Source of the DNA: Culturomica massiliensis
Lineage (GTDB): Bacteria > Bacteroidota > Bacteroidia > Bacteroidales > Marinifilaceae
Direction of reading: 5' to 3'
DNA length: 64,000 nucleotides
Assembly (NCBI RefSeq): GCF_900091655.1
Contig: NZ_LT594621.1
Location: 2,046,001 to 2,110,000, forward strand
Shown: positions 53,187 to 63,266 of the stretch, piece by piece
How the letters are laid out: every line of letters starts with the position of its first letter
Numbering within the stretch: position 1 is the stretch's first letter
Notes under the pieces: model-generated
Databases searched by the model: none
Told to the model about the DNA's origin: nothing
The model's input: only the letters and a program-made list of their open reading frames with translations
Position numbers and translations under genes: made by a program

Positions 53187-53223
53187 AAATTACACAAATG
53201 AGTCCGTCCCAGCGTGTAATTTT
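53187..53223. repeat. Small palindromic dispersed element, copy 2 (inverted)
   Basis: AATTACAC (53188-53195) and GTGTAATT (53214-53221) flank AATGAGTCCGTCCCAG, the exact reverse complement of the core at 23970-23985. It lies between yaaA and the PorP gene. Confidence 0.7.
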
Positions 53224-53264
53224 ATGCGGATCTTTCAAACTTGCAGGCTACATTTTTCTATGCT

Positions 53265-54278
53265 TTACGAAAATCCGTTCTTTCCATAGAAGGAAGGACA
53301 AGGAATAGCCTTGTACTTTTTCTTGGTGCTATTCCAGAAAAGAAACATAAACGACACTTCATGCGCCCCGTTACCTACGGTTTCCAGTTTAGATATCGTC
53401 CAATCGAAACTATAAGCGACCCGGAAATATTTCGTATCATAGCCAACCATAAAAAGCATGGCGCTCAACGGACGATCGAAATTCTGACGATACCAGGCCC
53501 CCGCTATAAAATCTCCATACGTACAATAAGCCCCGTAGTTCATTTGTTGGTGAACACTTTGTTTCTGATACATCAAAAGAGGATTTATTGTCAACTTCAC
53601 CGGCCAATGCAAACCGAACATTTTCCCGCTTCTCACCCCGATCTCCATCCCGGCATGTACTGTATATTTCATCGGTAAATGGGCATCACTTCCAAAAGCC
53701 AGAGAAGGCTCTCCGATATGCTGTACCGAAGCACCAAAATGATAAGGTCCGAAAAAACCGAGTACTCCCGCACTGAAATCACAGGTAACTTTTTTATATT
53801 TCTGCGGGTCATCGGCAGGATTATGCGGATAAATCGAACCGTAAATCGGATCGATCATATCAGGAAATTCCAATTTCGACATGTCCAGGGAATTCTGTAT
53901 CATCGAAGCTCCTACCGCAAACCGCAAACCGGCATCTTCCGGACGAATCTTCACCAAATAAGAATACATCCCGCTTACGGTCAATGTTTTCAATGCTCCG
54001 GCACCCTGACGGTCCTGTTCTATTCTTACGCCTACCCCACTATTCCATTTGTATAAATGAGTATCAAACGAAAAAGAATAAGTTACATACGGATTTCCCA
54101 TCTCCGGCCACTGATTCCGGTAATTCATAATAATACGATGGTATTGTTGCGAACCGGCAAAAGCAGGATTCAGATCAAGCTGATTCGCAAAAAACTGCGA
54201 ATACTGCAAATCCTGGGCACAAAGCCTACCTCCCCCGATAAACAATAATATACACAACAATCTCCACATAATATCCAT
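53265..54278 (-). CDS. PorP/SprF-family outer-membrane protein (type IX secretion partner)
   Basis: The 337-residue barrel-like protein has a signal peptide ending near LCAQ and the family start QDLQYSQFFANQLDLNPAFA, then RNQWPEMGNPYVTYSFSF. Members are the outer-membrane partners of gliding-type or type IX type B cargo proteins, needed for their attachment to the cell surface. The ATG lies one base after the stop of the giant cargo gene (TAATATG), giving a two-gene operon. Its C-terminal strands (FRVAYSFDWTISKL) are typical. Confidence 0.94.
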   Translation of the reverse strand: MDIMWRLLCILLFIGGGRLCAQDLQYSQFFANQLDLNPAFAGSQQYHRIIMNYRNQWPEMGNPYVTYSFSFDTHLYKWNSGVGVRIEQDRQGAGALKTLTVSGMYSYLVKIRPEDAGLRFAVGASMIQNSLDMSKLEFPDMIDPIYGSIYPHNPADDPQKYKKVTCDFSAGVLGFFGPYHFGASVQHIGEPSLAFGSDAHLPMKYTVHAGMEIGVRSGKMFGLHWPVKLTINPLLMYQKQSVHQQMNYGAYCTYGDFIAGAWYRQNFDRPLSAMLFMVGYDTKYFRVAYSFDWTISKLETVGNGAHEVSFMFLFWNSTKKKYKAIPCPSFYGKNGFS

Positions 54279-54279
54279 A

Positions 54280-57200
54280 TTATCTAATCAACATCAACGT
54301 ACCTTTACCCAACACCTTTCCACCACTGTAAGCAACCCATACATAGGCACCGGGCAAACAATCAACACCTTCATACACTCCGTTCCATCCCCCTTCAAAA
54401 CCAATCATTTTAGTCTTATATACCAATTCTCCCCACCGGTTATAAATATACATCTCGAAAGGCTCCGAGAAATTGACATCCTTCAGATAAAAACGGGAAT
54501 TTTCCCCGCTGCTATTCGGTAAAAAGGCATTCGGAGCATAATAATGTACCGGACGAATTACCTCCACCGTTTTCCGGGTAGTACAACCGACCCGGTCGGT
54601 CACCTCTACACTGTACGATCCTTCGTCGCTGATCTCACAGGACTCTCCCAATATGCCGTTGGACCACCGAATCGAATAAGGCCCGTACACTTCATCCGGA
54701 TTCACTTCGAAAAGATGACGTTGCCCCGCATACAAATAGAGCGTATCCGGCAATTCGAATACCGGTCGCGGATGGACGGCAAAAACAGCCTCCGTTACAC
54801 AACCGTACGGATTGGTTCCCCGCAATACATACTGTCCGACCTCGGAAATCTGGCGGTACGCCTGATTATAACCGTCATTCCACACAAAAGGATAACCGCT
54901 GCAATCGACAGATATGGTTTCTCCCGCACACACTTCTTTTCCTTCGATAACCAAAGGCCCGATGACAGAAAAACGGATGGTGTCGGAACCTTCACATCCC
55001 CATATATCTCTGACAGTAAGCTTATATTCATATTCTCCGGGATCCCGGAAAACAACCTCTCCGGTAGCATTTCCCGTTTGCCGGACACTATTTTCGGGAT
55101 ACCAGAACAAGGTATCGAACGCCGCTGTTACATAGCGTCCTTCGATCCGGTAAGTAAGGTCTTCCCGACAGACATCCACCACTTTATCCTCCGGCAAATA
55201 CACTTCCGGTAATGCTTTTACAGCAACACTCATCCGGCAAGTATCGGAATTCGAAGGCCCGATAACTTCACACATATATTCGGCATCCTCTGTCAGACCG
55301 GACAACTTCCAGATATTGCTTCGGGATACTTCCATAAGCTCGCCGTTTCTATACCACCTATACTCCTCTGCCTCCCCCTGTACCTTCACATCGAAATCCA
55401 CACCTTCTCCAAAACAAAGAATTATTTTACGTTCCTCCGGAGAAAGAATCTTCATCCTATCCGAAACGACAACCGTGGCCACTGTAGCACATCCCAGCCG
55501 GTCGGCTACAACCACTTCATACTCTCCGGCTTCGCTAACCGTATATTCTGTATCCGTACTACCGTCCTGCCAACGGATTTGATAAGGCGCATACTTCGGA
55601 TCCAGTAACGGTTGCAGCAATAACGTCTCTCCTTTCAATATCAGCAACGTATCCGGCAAACTCAATTCCGGTAAAGGATGGACGGAAAAATAAGCATCGG
55701 CCTGGCATCCCAGGGTATCCTCCAGATGGACACTCACGCTTCCAGTATCCCTCAATTCCCGGTAAGCCGCTCCATATCCGTCGCTCCACACAAAATCGTA
55801 ATCCAGGCAATCCACATGAATGGCTTCCCCGTAACAGACGTCCCGGCTCGCTACCGTCGGTCCGTCGGATACTGTCACGTTCATCGTATCCTTACTCTCA
55901 CATCCTAAAGCATCAAGAACAGTCGCTTCGAATAAATATTTCCCGGAATGTGTAAAACGCAAAACAGCCGAAGAATAACTCAAATCCGTCACATTGGTAT
56001 CGGGCGACCAGCGGATGTCTTCCAACCAACCTGTACGGTATTCCACCGGAATCTCCAATATCTTTTCCGCTGCATCGCATTTACCGATAATCGTATCTGC
56101 CGGTAATGCAATCCGGGGTAACGGCACTGAAGTTACGTATTCGTAATCCTCCTCCCGGCAACCGTAACCATCTTCCAGGGAAACCTCGAAATAAAGAATT
56201 TCCGGATCCTGATCCGAAGGTACATAAACGGCATGCAAAGGATCGGTAACATCCAAATCTACATCTCCATCCCACCGGATCGTTCCGGGAGTCGCTTCCG
56301 CCACATTCAAAGGAAGCGTATGGCAACGCCCTGTCATATCCGTTCTCTTTTCCAGACGGACAATGGGTTGCGGAGCGATTTTGACGGTTCTGTCCGCATT
56401 TGCAGCACAACCGGTAGTCGCATCTGTGTAAGTATATACAACCTGATAATCAATCGATTTATCGGTAAGTTGCAACACCGTTTCCGGAAAACCATTCACG
56501 ATATACTGTCCTCCGGAAGGCCAAGCCTGATTCAAAGCCAGAGAATCAAAACAATATCCCACCATTTCCGGAAGCACCAGATTCACTTCCGGCAATTCCT
56601 GATATATTACCTCCTTTTCCAACGAATTCCGGCAACCGGTAAGTAAATCCGTATGTACCAGATTAATTTTTCCGCCTTCTCCTACTCCGTTCCAATTTAC
56701 CTGTATTACTCTATCGGTTGAGTTTCCGATGATTTCCGCCCCTGCAAAAGTCCAGGCATAAGCCACACCGTTCGCTACGCCACTGCTATATTCCTGAAGA
56801 TAAGAACCCCGGCAAACCGCTAAATTTCCATTGAACAGCACTTGCGGTAACGAATTCACCGTAAAAGAAATATAACAAGAATCCGCATCGGCAACCCCTG
56901 TAACCTCACACAGATACTCTCCTGATACGGTCTGATCTTCCGGACAATAGAAATTATCGTACGAAGCGGCAAGCAACCGCCCGTCCAGATACCAACGATA
57001 CATCAGGTCTTTTCCAACAGCCTCCACCCTGAAAGTTGCCTGTTCCCCATAACATACCGCAACAGCCTGACGTTTAGGCGAAGTCACGATTGTCTTCTCA
57101 TAGACCCTCAATACCGAATTCCGGGAAAAATACCCGCATTTATTAGCAACCGTAACCGTATATTTCCCACTATCTTCCACTTTTGCCGGCAAAAACTCCA

Positions 57201-60200
57201 GTATTGGCCTGTTTTCTCCCCTCAAAGGTACAGCATCTTTTGCCCAGCTATAAGAAAGCGAGCTTCCGGAAGCCGTCACCTCAATGGCATAATCCGTTCC
57301 TTCAATGACAATACTATCCACAGCACTGATCGAATGCACATCCGGTACATCCAACACAACCAATGTCAAGGCAAAAGTCGTATCCCCGCAATCCCGCCAC
57401 ACATGACAATAATAAGTACCCGCATCCCCGGGCTGTACATCCCGAAAACGTAACACCTGACCGGCACCTTTAATCGTATCGTTCACCCCGCTATCGTTCC
57501 GGTACCATGTGTACACAGCCGGCTCGTCTCCATAACAAGGAGAATCATACGGAACCACCTCCACCAAATAAGCATAACTACTTCCGGCACATATGGTATC
57601 CGGCGAAGAATTCGCCAGCCGGTAATCGCCGACATCAAGTGTCGTATATACGGTATCGGTTCCACAGGTACCGCTGACTATACACATAAAATACAATGTA
57701 TCCACATAATGTAAGGCTTCCTGAACAAATGTGGCCGAATCACAAGCCTGTTTTACGCCATCTCGATGCCATTCGTAAGTGAGATGATCTCCCTCCGCCC
57801 GAACAGTCAGCGTCTCCGACGTATCTTTACTGGCATGCTTATAGGTCGGAGCACCGACAATCAGAGTTGACGGCAACACGTCCAACTCGTATTCCAGACG
57901 GGCAGTCCCGCACGACGATGTAATATCACAAAAATAAGTACCGGCATCCCGGGGGCGCACATCCCGCAATTGCAGGAAAGGATCGAGCGTACCGACATAA
58001 CCGGCATTCTCTTTACTCCACACATAACGCAGCGATTCACCGTCAGCAACTGCAGTAAACATGACATCCTCTCCCGGACACACGGGAGCTAAAGGTGGAG
58101 CAGGAGTCACCACCAACGGCTTATATACATCTACATGTACTGTGTCTTCCCGAACTCCGCATACTCCGGTCGTCCGGCAAATATAATCCCCCGCATCGGC
58201 AGCAGCCAAAGCCGTCAGCTCCAATGCCGCATCACTCCCTTTCACACTTCCTTTAAAGCGCCATTCATAAGCCATACCGGGAGCCCCCTTTTTCACTTCC
58301 AGACGTATGTTTTCTCCCGGACAAACAGCCGTATCCCGGCTAATTTCTATATTTTCGAGTGACCTTAAAATGGAAACGTCAGTTTTTCCGTTTTTACTCC
58401 GGTTACAGATATCTGTAACCACAATTTCATATACTCCCGCTTGCCCCGGAGTGATTCCGGCAATCGTCGCTTTATCCCCATTCACCACAAAAGCCCGGGG
58501 ACCCATCCACTGGTAAGAAATGCCTTCCCCGCTGACCGAAGCACTCAGATTCACCGTTCCACCTTCGCATACTGCGGTATCAGGCGTAAAAGACAAGGCT
58601 CCCATTTCCGGATAAACGTTCAGGCTGACCTCTCCGCTATTCCGGGCACACCGGCTCTCCACTTCATATTTATATACCCCGGAGCTAACGACATCGTTCA
58701 CATACAAAATCCTTTGATCGCTGACCGTCCCGTCAGGCAATATCCATTTCCAGGTTACATTCTCTTCAAAATTTGTCCGTAATTCAAGAACCTGATCCGT
58801 ATGAGTACAAACCGTCCGGCTGGCAGGGACATTGACCGCCAGTTCACTTTCAACCCTCAGTGTCCGATAAACGGTAGCCGTACCGCAGATACTCGTTATA
58901 TGACACCGATAGCGTCCTGCTCCGTCCGCCGTAATACCGGAATTAGAATACTCCCGGCTATCTCCGCCGGTCCAATTTTCTGCCGAAGGTCCTGACCAAG
59001 CATAAGCAATATTCTCTCCACCCGCCCTGACTGACAAACGCACCGGATCTCCGATACACAGCTCCAACACAGAATCTGCCGGAGCTACCTGTAACTGCGG
59101 TTTCACAACCACGGCAACACTCTTTTCGTCATTACCGCACACATTCTCGACTTTACAGGTATAATTACCGCCATCAACCGGCAAAACATCATTCAAAATC
59201 AAAGTCTCCCCGTTCCAGGGTATTCTTTTCGAATCCTTCTGCCAGGAATAAGTCAATCCCGAAGCGACATCCGCACCCGTCAGGATACGCACATCTTCTC
59301 CTTCACAATACAACGTCTTATCCACACTCAAAGAGGCTAATACGGGTTTTCGGAGTACCGATACGGTTAATTCCAGCCGGGCCGTACCACAGGTTCCCGT
59401 TATCTCACAGATGTATGTTCCGGCATCGGCTTCCGAAAAATCCGCAAAAGAAAGCGCTTTTTTATCACTCACCTCCCGTCCGTTAAATTTCCAGGAATAC
59501 TGTATATCCGAACTCGCCGTACACCCCACCGGTAACAATTCTGCCGAATAAGCATATTTTACTCCCTCGCATAAAACGACGGATTTATTTTCTGTCAAAT
59601 GAATATAATCGTCTACATTCACCGGTATTGCAATCCAGGATTTTCCACATTTACCGGTAACGGTACACACATAAAGGTAAGTTCCGGCCTCTCCTATATC
59701 GGGAATATTCAACACCGGTCCCCGACCGACCTCCACATCCCCTATTGTCCACACATACTCATTAGCTTCTCCTTCTGCATTGACAAACAGGTTCACAGGC
59801 GAATGCGGCTGTACATACTGTGCCGGACTCCGGGAAACAATCCGGGTGGCATCCCATACCCCCAGGTTACAAACGATTCTTTTCTCATTTCCGGGACATC
59901 CGTTCGTATAGACACACACATAGTCACCGGCTGCCGCACTGGTAACGGAAGTCAGAATCAAATCCTGATCTGCGGTTCCAATCGGCATTCCATCGCGAAA
60001 CCATTCGTAATATCCTCCCGTTCCTTCCTTTTTTACCTTAAACGCAACTGTTTCCCCGGGACAGACCTCAGCCTTATCTGCCAAAGGGGTGATGTTTCCT
60101 TCCGGCCGGATCAGCAAACTAGTCGTATAAGGCTGCGAATGACCGCAGCGATCTGTCACCCAACAGATATATATTCCGGCATCCGTCGCCTGCACATTAT

Positions 60201-62277
60201 TTATAATCATTGGATTGGCCGGCACACGCTGTCCGGCAGGAGTCATCCATACATAGCGGAGACTGTTGCCCCCACCCGATAAGGTAAACGATACCGATTC
60301 CCCGGCACACACCTCCCGGTTTCCGGGACCGCGAAGTCCGTCCAAATCATTCATTAAACCGACATTTACAGAATCCTGTAAAGTATGACCGCATTCATCG
60401 GTTACCGTCACTTTATATTGGCCGGCATCTGCCGGAGTTACAAGATCGATAAATAAATCTGCTGTCGAAGCTGTCCGGGGGCCCGTCCATAAATACGTCA
60501 CATACCTTTCGGCATCCGTATTGACCGATGCCGAAAGAGTTACATCCGTTCCGGCACATACCGTCTGATCGCCGGTCACATTCAACGTTGTTAATTCCGG
60601 CTTTACCCCGATCTCCACCAACTGCGCTTCGCTATCGTCACAAGCATTACGGGCCCATACCCTGAATTTCATAGCCTTATTTACCGTTACCTGAAACGAT
60701 TCTCCCGACGTTTTGGTATACGTTATTCCGGTCTCAACGTCTTCCCACAACAACGAAGCGCCCACATTATCTGTCCAGGCATTCAATGTCACACTTGTCC
60801 CTGTACAAACCAATGTATCCGATACCGAAACATCCCGCAAATTCGGTTTTTCCGCTACTTCCAACACCCGGAATATCGTTTGAAGGCCACTGCATCCGGC
60901 CAGATCCATCACCCGGCAAGTATATTGTCCGGCGTCCGCCAGATTTGCAGAAGACTTATAATACAAAGCCGAATCAGCCGTATAAGGCCTGAATCCCGAA
61001 CCGGGACCGCTCCATTTATAACCGATGGCATACCCGGTAAAACAATCCGCATCCAATGTTGCCTTTTCCCCCACACAAACCCGGACCGTATCCCGTAATT
61101 TACCATTCAACCGCACTTTTTCCCGGATAGCCAGATCGAATTCCACCGTATCCGGTTTACAAACCCCCTGTACGACATAACGATAATGCCCGGCATCCGT
61201 CAATTGCGCACCCGGGATCGAAAGTCGCGGAGTCGTACTCTTTGTTTGATAAACCCCGCTTTCCAACTTACTCCAAAGATAGGTCAACGTACCGCTTCCA
61301 TATACATCCGGCTGTATATTGACATTCGTTCCTTCACAATACTCCGGCGACCTCAACGGACCGATTTCCACCTGAGGACTGACTTTTACGACAACCGAAT
61401 CGATTACAACCGACACGGGCGTAAAGGAAATATCATCCACGGCAAAGTCATTACCGTTCCTGTCCGTACATTTATTCCGTAAGGAAATAGTTATTCGCCC
61501 CGTATTGAGAGCCTGATAAGTCGTATAATATTGCAGCCACTTCCCCTGATCAAAATAACTGATCTGATTGTTCTTACCATAGCAAGGCACTTCCTGATTT
61601 CCGATTCTGAAATACAACAAGGGACTGGCATTTCCCGTTCCCCGGTTCACCCAATTCACCCATGTGGAAAAAGCATAAATTTCCCCGGCAACCACTTGTA
61701 TATCCTGTGTCCATACAATGCGGTTGCGCGACGGATCTCCATTACCGATCAGCATCTCACCCCTCCCCGTCGTATGATCTCCGAGACTGATAAAATTAGG
61801 ATGATAAGTCTGCGGGTTTCTACCGACCACATAGGTTCCTTCGTCCCATAATTCCGAACCGGCATTCCAGGGTGTAGTATTGACAAAGCGATATTCCGTC
61901 GTAAAACCGGTTCTCCCGGCTTCAAAATCTCCGTTGGTCACCAATTCCGGACTCCGGCTCAAATACCGGAACGATAAAACGTACTTCTTCGTTTTTTTCG
62001 GACTGACAACCAAATCCCGCATCCTCGACACCACAGCTCCCGTCTCCACATCAATCCATTCATAAGACAGGATATCCTTATCCGCATATTTCGGATCACA
62101 AGACAAACGCACACTTTCACCGACACAGATCGTATCCGCCACACGCATTCCCAGATAAAATGTATCCAGCTCAACCCGGTCTCCTATACTCTGAGAAAAA
62201 GAAGGATAAGCAAATAATAAAGCAAAAAGGCCGATGAAAAAAATATATATATGATTTGATTTATTCCTGACACTCAT
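54280..62277 (-). CDS. Giant multi-Ig surface protein with type IX type B sorting domain
   Basis: The 2665-residue protein has a signal peptide (IYIFFIGLFALLFAYPSFSQ) and about two dozen Ig/PKD-like units, most opening with a Cys motif such as VCAGTDVTLSASV or VCPGENIRLEV and closing with GTYICEITGTCG-like text, suggesting a disulfide per unit. The last 90 residues have the gliding-motility/type B CTD signature: PNAFLPNSSGENSRFYL, FEMYIYNRWGELVYKT, GWNGVYEGVDCLPGAYVWV. The first residues also contain a lectin-like jelly-roll (about 115-290). The ATG at 62277 was chosen over an in-frame TTG at 62301. With its PorP/SprF partner it is likely an adhesin or motility-type surface filament. The ligand is unknown. 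Confidence 0.92.
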   Translation of the reverse strand: MSVRNKSNHIYIFFIGLFALLFAYPSFSQSIGDRVELDTFYLGMRVADTICVGESVRLSCDPKYADKDILSYEWIDVETGAVVSRMRDLVVSPKKTKKYVLSFRYLSRSPELVTNGDFEAGRTGFTTEYRFVNTTPWNAGSELWDEGTYVVGRNPQTYHPNFISLGDHTTGRGEMLIGNGDPSRNRIVWTQDIQVVAGEIYAFSTWVNWVNRGTGNASPLLYFRIGNQEVPCYGKNNQISYFDQGKWLQYYTTYQALNTGRITISLRNKCTDRNGNDFAVDDISFTPVSVVIDSVVVKVSPQVEIGPLRSPEYCEGTNVNIQPDVYGSGTLTYLWSKLESGVYQTKSTTPRLSIPGAQLTDAGHYRYVVQGVCKPDTVEFDLAIREKVRLNGKLRDTVRVCVGEKATLDADCFTGYAIGYKWSGPGSGFRPYTADSALYYKSSANLADAGQYTCRVMDLAGCSGLQTIFRVLEVAEKPNLRDVSVSDTLVCTGTSVTLNAWTDNVGASLLWEDVETGITYTKTSGESFQVTVNKAMKFRVWARNACDDSEAQLVEIGVKPELTTLNVTGDQTVCAGTDVTLSASVNTDAERYVTYLWTGPRTASTADLFIDLVTPADAGQYKVTVTDECGHTLQDSVNVGLMNDLDGLRGPGNREVCAGESVSFTLSGGGNSLRYVWMTPAGQRVPANPMIINNVQATDAGIYICWVTDRCGHSQPYTTSLLIRPEGNITPLADKAEVCPGETVAFKVKKEGTGGYYEWFRDGMPIGTADQDLILTSVTSAAAGDYVCVYTNGCPGNEKRIVCNLGVWDATRIVSRSPAQYVQPHSPVNLFVNAEGEANEYVWTIGDVEVGRGPVLNIPDIGEAGTYLYVCTVTGKCGKSWIAIPVNVDDYIHLTENKSVVLCEGVKYAYSAELLPVGCTASSDIQYSWKFNGREVSDKKALSFADFSEADAGTYICEITGTCGTARLELTVSVLRKPVLASLSVDKTLYCEGEDVRILTGADVASGLTYSWQKDSKRIPWNGETLILNDVLPVDGGNYTCKVENVCGNDEKSVAVVVKPQLQVAPADSVLELCIGDPVRLSVRAGGENIAYAWSGPSAENWTGGDSREYSNSGITADGAGRYRCHITSICGTATVYRTLRVESELAVNVPASRTVCTHTDQVLELRTNFEENVTWKWILPDGTVSDQRILYVNDVVSSGVYKYEVESRCARNSGEVSLNVYPEMGALSFTPDTAVCEGGTVNLSASVSGEGISYQWMGPRAFVVNGDKATIAGITPGQAGVYEIVVTDICNRSKNGKTDVSILRSLENIEISRDTAVCPGENIRLEVKKGAPGMAYEWRFKGSVKGSDAALELTALAAADAGDYICRTTGVCGVREDTVHVDVYKPLVVTPAPPLAPVCPGEDVMFTAVADGESLRYVWSKENAGYVGTLDPFLQLRDVRPRDAGTYFCDITSSCGTARLEYELDVLPSTLIVGAPTYKHASKDTSETLTVRAEGDHLTYEWHRDGVKQACDSATFVQEALHYVDTLYFMCIVSGTCGTDTVYTTLDVGDYRLANSSPDTICAGSSYAYLVEVVPYDSPCYGDEPAVYTWYRNDSGVNDTIKGAGQVLRFRDVQPGDAGTYYCHVWRDCGDTTFALTLVVLDVPDVHSISAVDSIVIEGTDYAIEVTASGSSLSYSWAKDAVPLRGENRPILEFLPAKVEDSGKYTVTVANKCGYFSRNSVLRVYEKTIVTSPKRQAVAVCYGEQATFRVEAVGKDLMYRWYLDGRLLAASYDNFYCPEDQTVSGEYLCEVTGVADADSCYISFTVNSLPQVLFNGNLAVCRGSYLQEYSSGVANGVAYAWTFAGAEIIGNSTDRVIQVNWNGVGEGGKINLVHTDLLTGCRNSLEKEVIYQELPEVNLVLPEMVGYCFDSLALNQAWPSGGQYIVNGFPETVLQLTDKSIDYQVVYTYTDATTGCAANADRTVKIAPQPIVRLEKRTDMTGRCHTLPLNVAEATPGTIRWDGDVDLDVTDPLHAVYVPSDQDPEILYFEVSLEDGYGCREEDYEYVTSVPLPRIALPADTIIGKCDAAEKILEIPVEYRTGWLEDIRWSPDTNVTDLSYSSAVLRFTHSGKYLFEATVLDALGCESKDTMNVTVSDGPTVASRDVCYGEAIHVDCLDYDFVWSDGYGAAYRELRDTGSVSVHLEDTLGCQADAYFSVHPLPELSLPDTLLILKGETLLLQPLLDPKYAPYQIRWQDGSTDTEYTVSEAGEYEVVVADRLGCATVATVVVSDRMKILSPEERKIILCFGEGVDFDVKVQGEAEEYRWYRNGELMEVSRSNIWKLSGLTEDAEYMCEVIGPSNSDTCRMSVAVKALPEVYLPEDKVVDVCREDLTYRIEGRYVTAAFDTLFWYPENSVRQTGNATGEVVFRDPGEYEYKLTVRDIWGCEGSDTIRFSVIGPLVIEGKEVCAGETISVDCSGYPFVWNDGYNQAYRQISEVGQYVLRGTNPYGCVTEAVFAVHPRPVFELPDTLYLYAGQRHLFEVNPDEVYGPYSIRWSNGILGESCEISDEGSYSVEVTDRVGCTTRKTVEVIRPVHYYAPNAFLPNSSGENSRFYLKDVNFSEPFEMYIYNRWGELVYKTKMIGFEGGWNGVYEGVDCLPGAYVWVAYSGGKVLGKGTLMLIR

Positions 62278-62310
62278 AACGACAAAGAAATTTGCGCGCA
62301 AATTAATTCA

Positions 62311-62318
62311 CAAATTTA
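62311..62318 (-). promoter_or_regulatory. -7 box of the giant protein gene
   Basis: The minus strand reads TAAATTTG (TAnnTTTG), 33 bases before the ATG at 62277. Confidence 0.5.
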
Positions 62319-62388
62319 ATTAATTATAGAACAATCTAGCATTTTTTTACAACAATTACACCCAAAACAGGGCTCAAAATATATTTTT

Positions 62389-62396
62389 TATCTTTG
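62389..62396 (+). promoter_or_regulatory. -7 box of the sirtuin gene
   Basis: TATCTTTG (TAnnTTTG) lies 94 bases before the ATG at 62491, giving a 5' leader of about 85 bases. Confidence 0.5.
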
Positions 62397-62490
62397 TTTG
62401 GAATTTCAGATAAAGATTTGAAAATTTGAAGATTCAAAAGCGGAAACTCTGAGAACAAAGAAAAAGAGAGACATTTTACAAAAACGAAAT

Positions 62491-63183
62491 ATGAAAATAG
62501 TTATATTGACCGGTGCCGGAATGAGTGCCGAAAGCGGAATCAAAACATTCCGGGACAGCGATGGATTATGGGAAAATTATCGGATCGAAGATGTCTGTAC
62601 TCCCGAAGCTTTGGAACGCAACCCGGAACTCGTCAATAATTTTTACAACGAAAGACGCAAGCAACTTTATAAAGCCCAGCCCAATGCCGGACATATCGGA
62701 CTGGCAGAGCTAGATCATTATTTCAATGTGCAGATCATCACCCAAAACATTGATGACTTACATGAACGGGCAGGCAGCAAACATGTGTTGCACCTGCATG
62801 GCGAACTGAAAAAAGTAAGAAGCAGTAAAAACCCCAGTCTGATATATGACCTGGAAGACTGGGAACTAAAACCGGGAACCCGTTGTGAAGACGGATCGTT
62901 ACTACGTCCTCATGTCGTATTTTTCGGAGAAGCAGTCCCCAATATAGAGCCGGCTACAGAACTTGTCCGCCAGGCCGACATTTTTGTCGTTATCGGAACC
63001 TCCTTAGCCGTATATCCTGCAGCCAGCCTGCTCAGCTATGCCCCCGACGGCATTCCTGTTTTCGTCATTGATCCCAAAATTCCACAGCAAGCCCGGCAAT
63101 GGGGATTTCACCTCATTGAAAAAGGAGCTTCTGCAGGGGTGGAAGAATTGAAAAAAATACTTCTGACAAGCAACCGGCATTAA
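62491..63183 (+). CDS. NAD-dependent protein deacylase (sirtuin)
   Basis: The 230-residue protein has the sirtuin NAD motif VILTGAGMSAESGIKTFRD, the TQNIDDLHERAG motif, the catalytic His in LHLHGEL, and VIGTSLAVYPAASLL. It removes acyl groups from lysines with NAD. The four zinc Cys (two CxxC pairs) of typical sirtuins are absent: the region after HGEL reads KKVRSSKNPSLIYDLEDWEL with a single Cys further on. The small domain must be held together differently or be reduced. Such zinc-less forms occur in Bacteroidetes relatives as far as I recall. Its target is unknown. Confidence 0.92.
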   Translation: MKIVILTGAGMSAESGIKTFRDSDGLWENYRIEDVCTPEALERNPELVNNFYNERRKQLYKAQPNAGHIGLAELDHYFNVQIITQNIDDLHERAGSKHVLHLHGELKKVRSSKNPSLIYDLEDWELKPGTRCEDGSLLRPHVVFFGEAVPNIEPATELVRQADIFVVIGTSLAVYPAASLLSYAPDGIPVFVIDPKIPQQARQWGFHLIEKGASAGVEELKKILLTSNRH

Positions 63184-63266
63184 AACCCGACATACATCTG
63201 CTTTCAGATAACAATAAATAACAGCATCAAAAAATCGAATGCATTTAAATCAATCACAAATTATAT

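Noticed and set aside
53241..53678. Plus-strand 145-residue frame
   Set aside because: It runs opposite the PorP/SprF gene, which has a clear family start and signal peptide.
54544..60282. Long plus-strand reading frames opposite the giant gene (for example 54544-55212 and 59599-60282)
   Set aside because: They are shadows of the repetitive 2665-residue gene: Arg/His/Ser/Thr-rich, no family pattern, no promoter.
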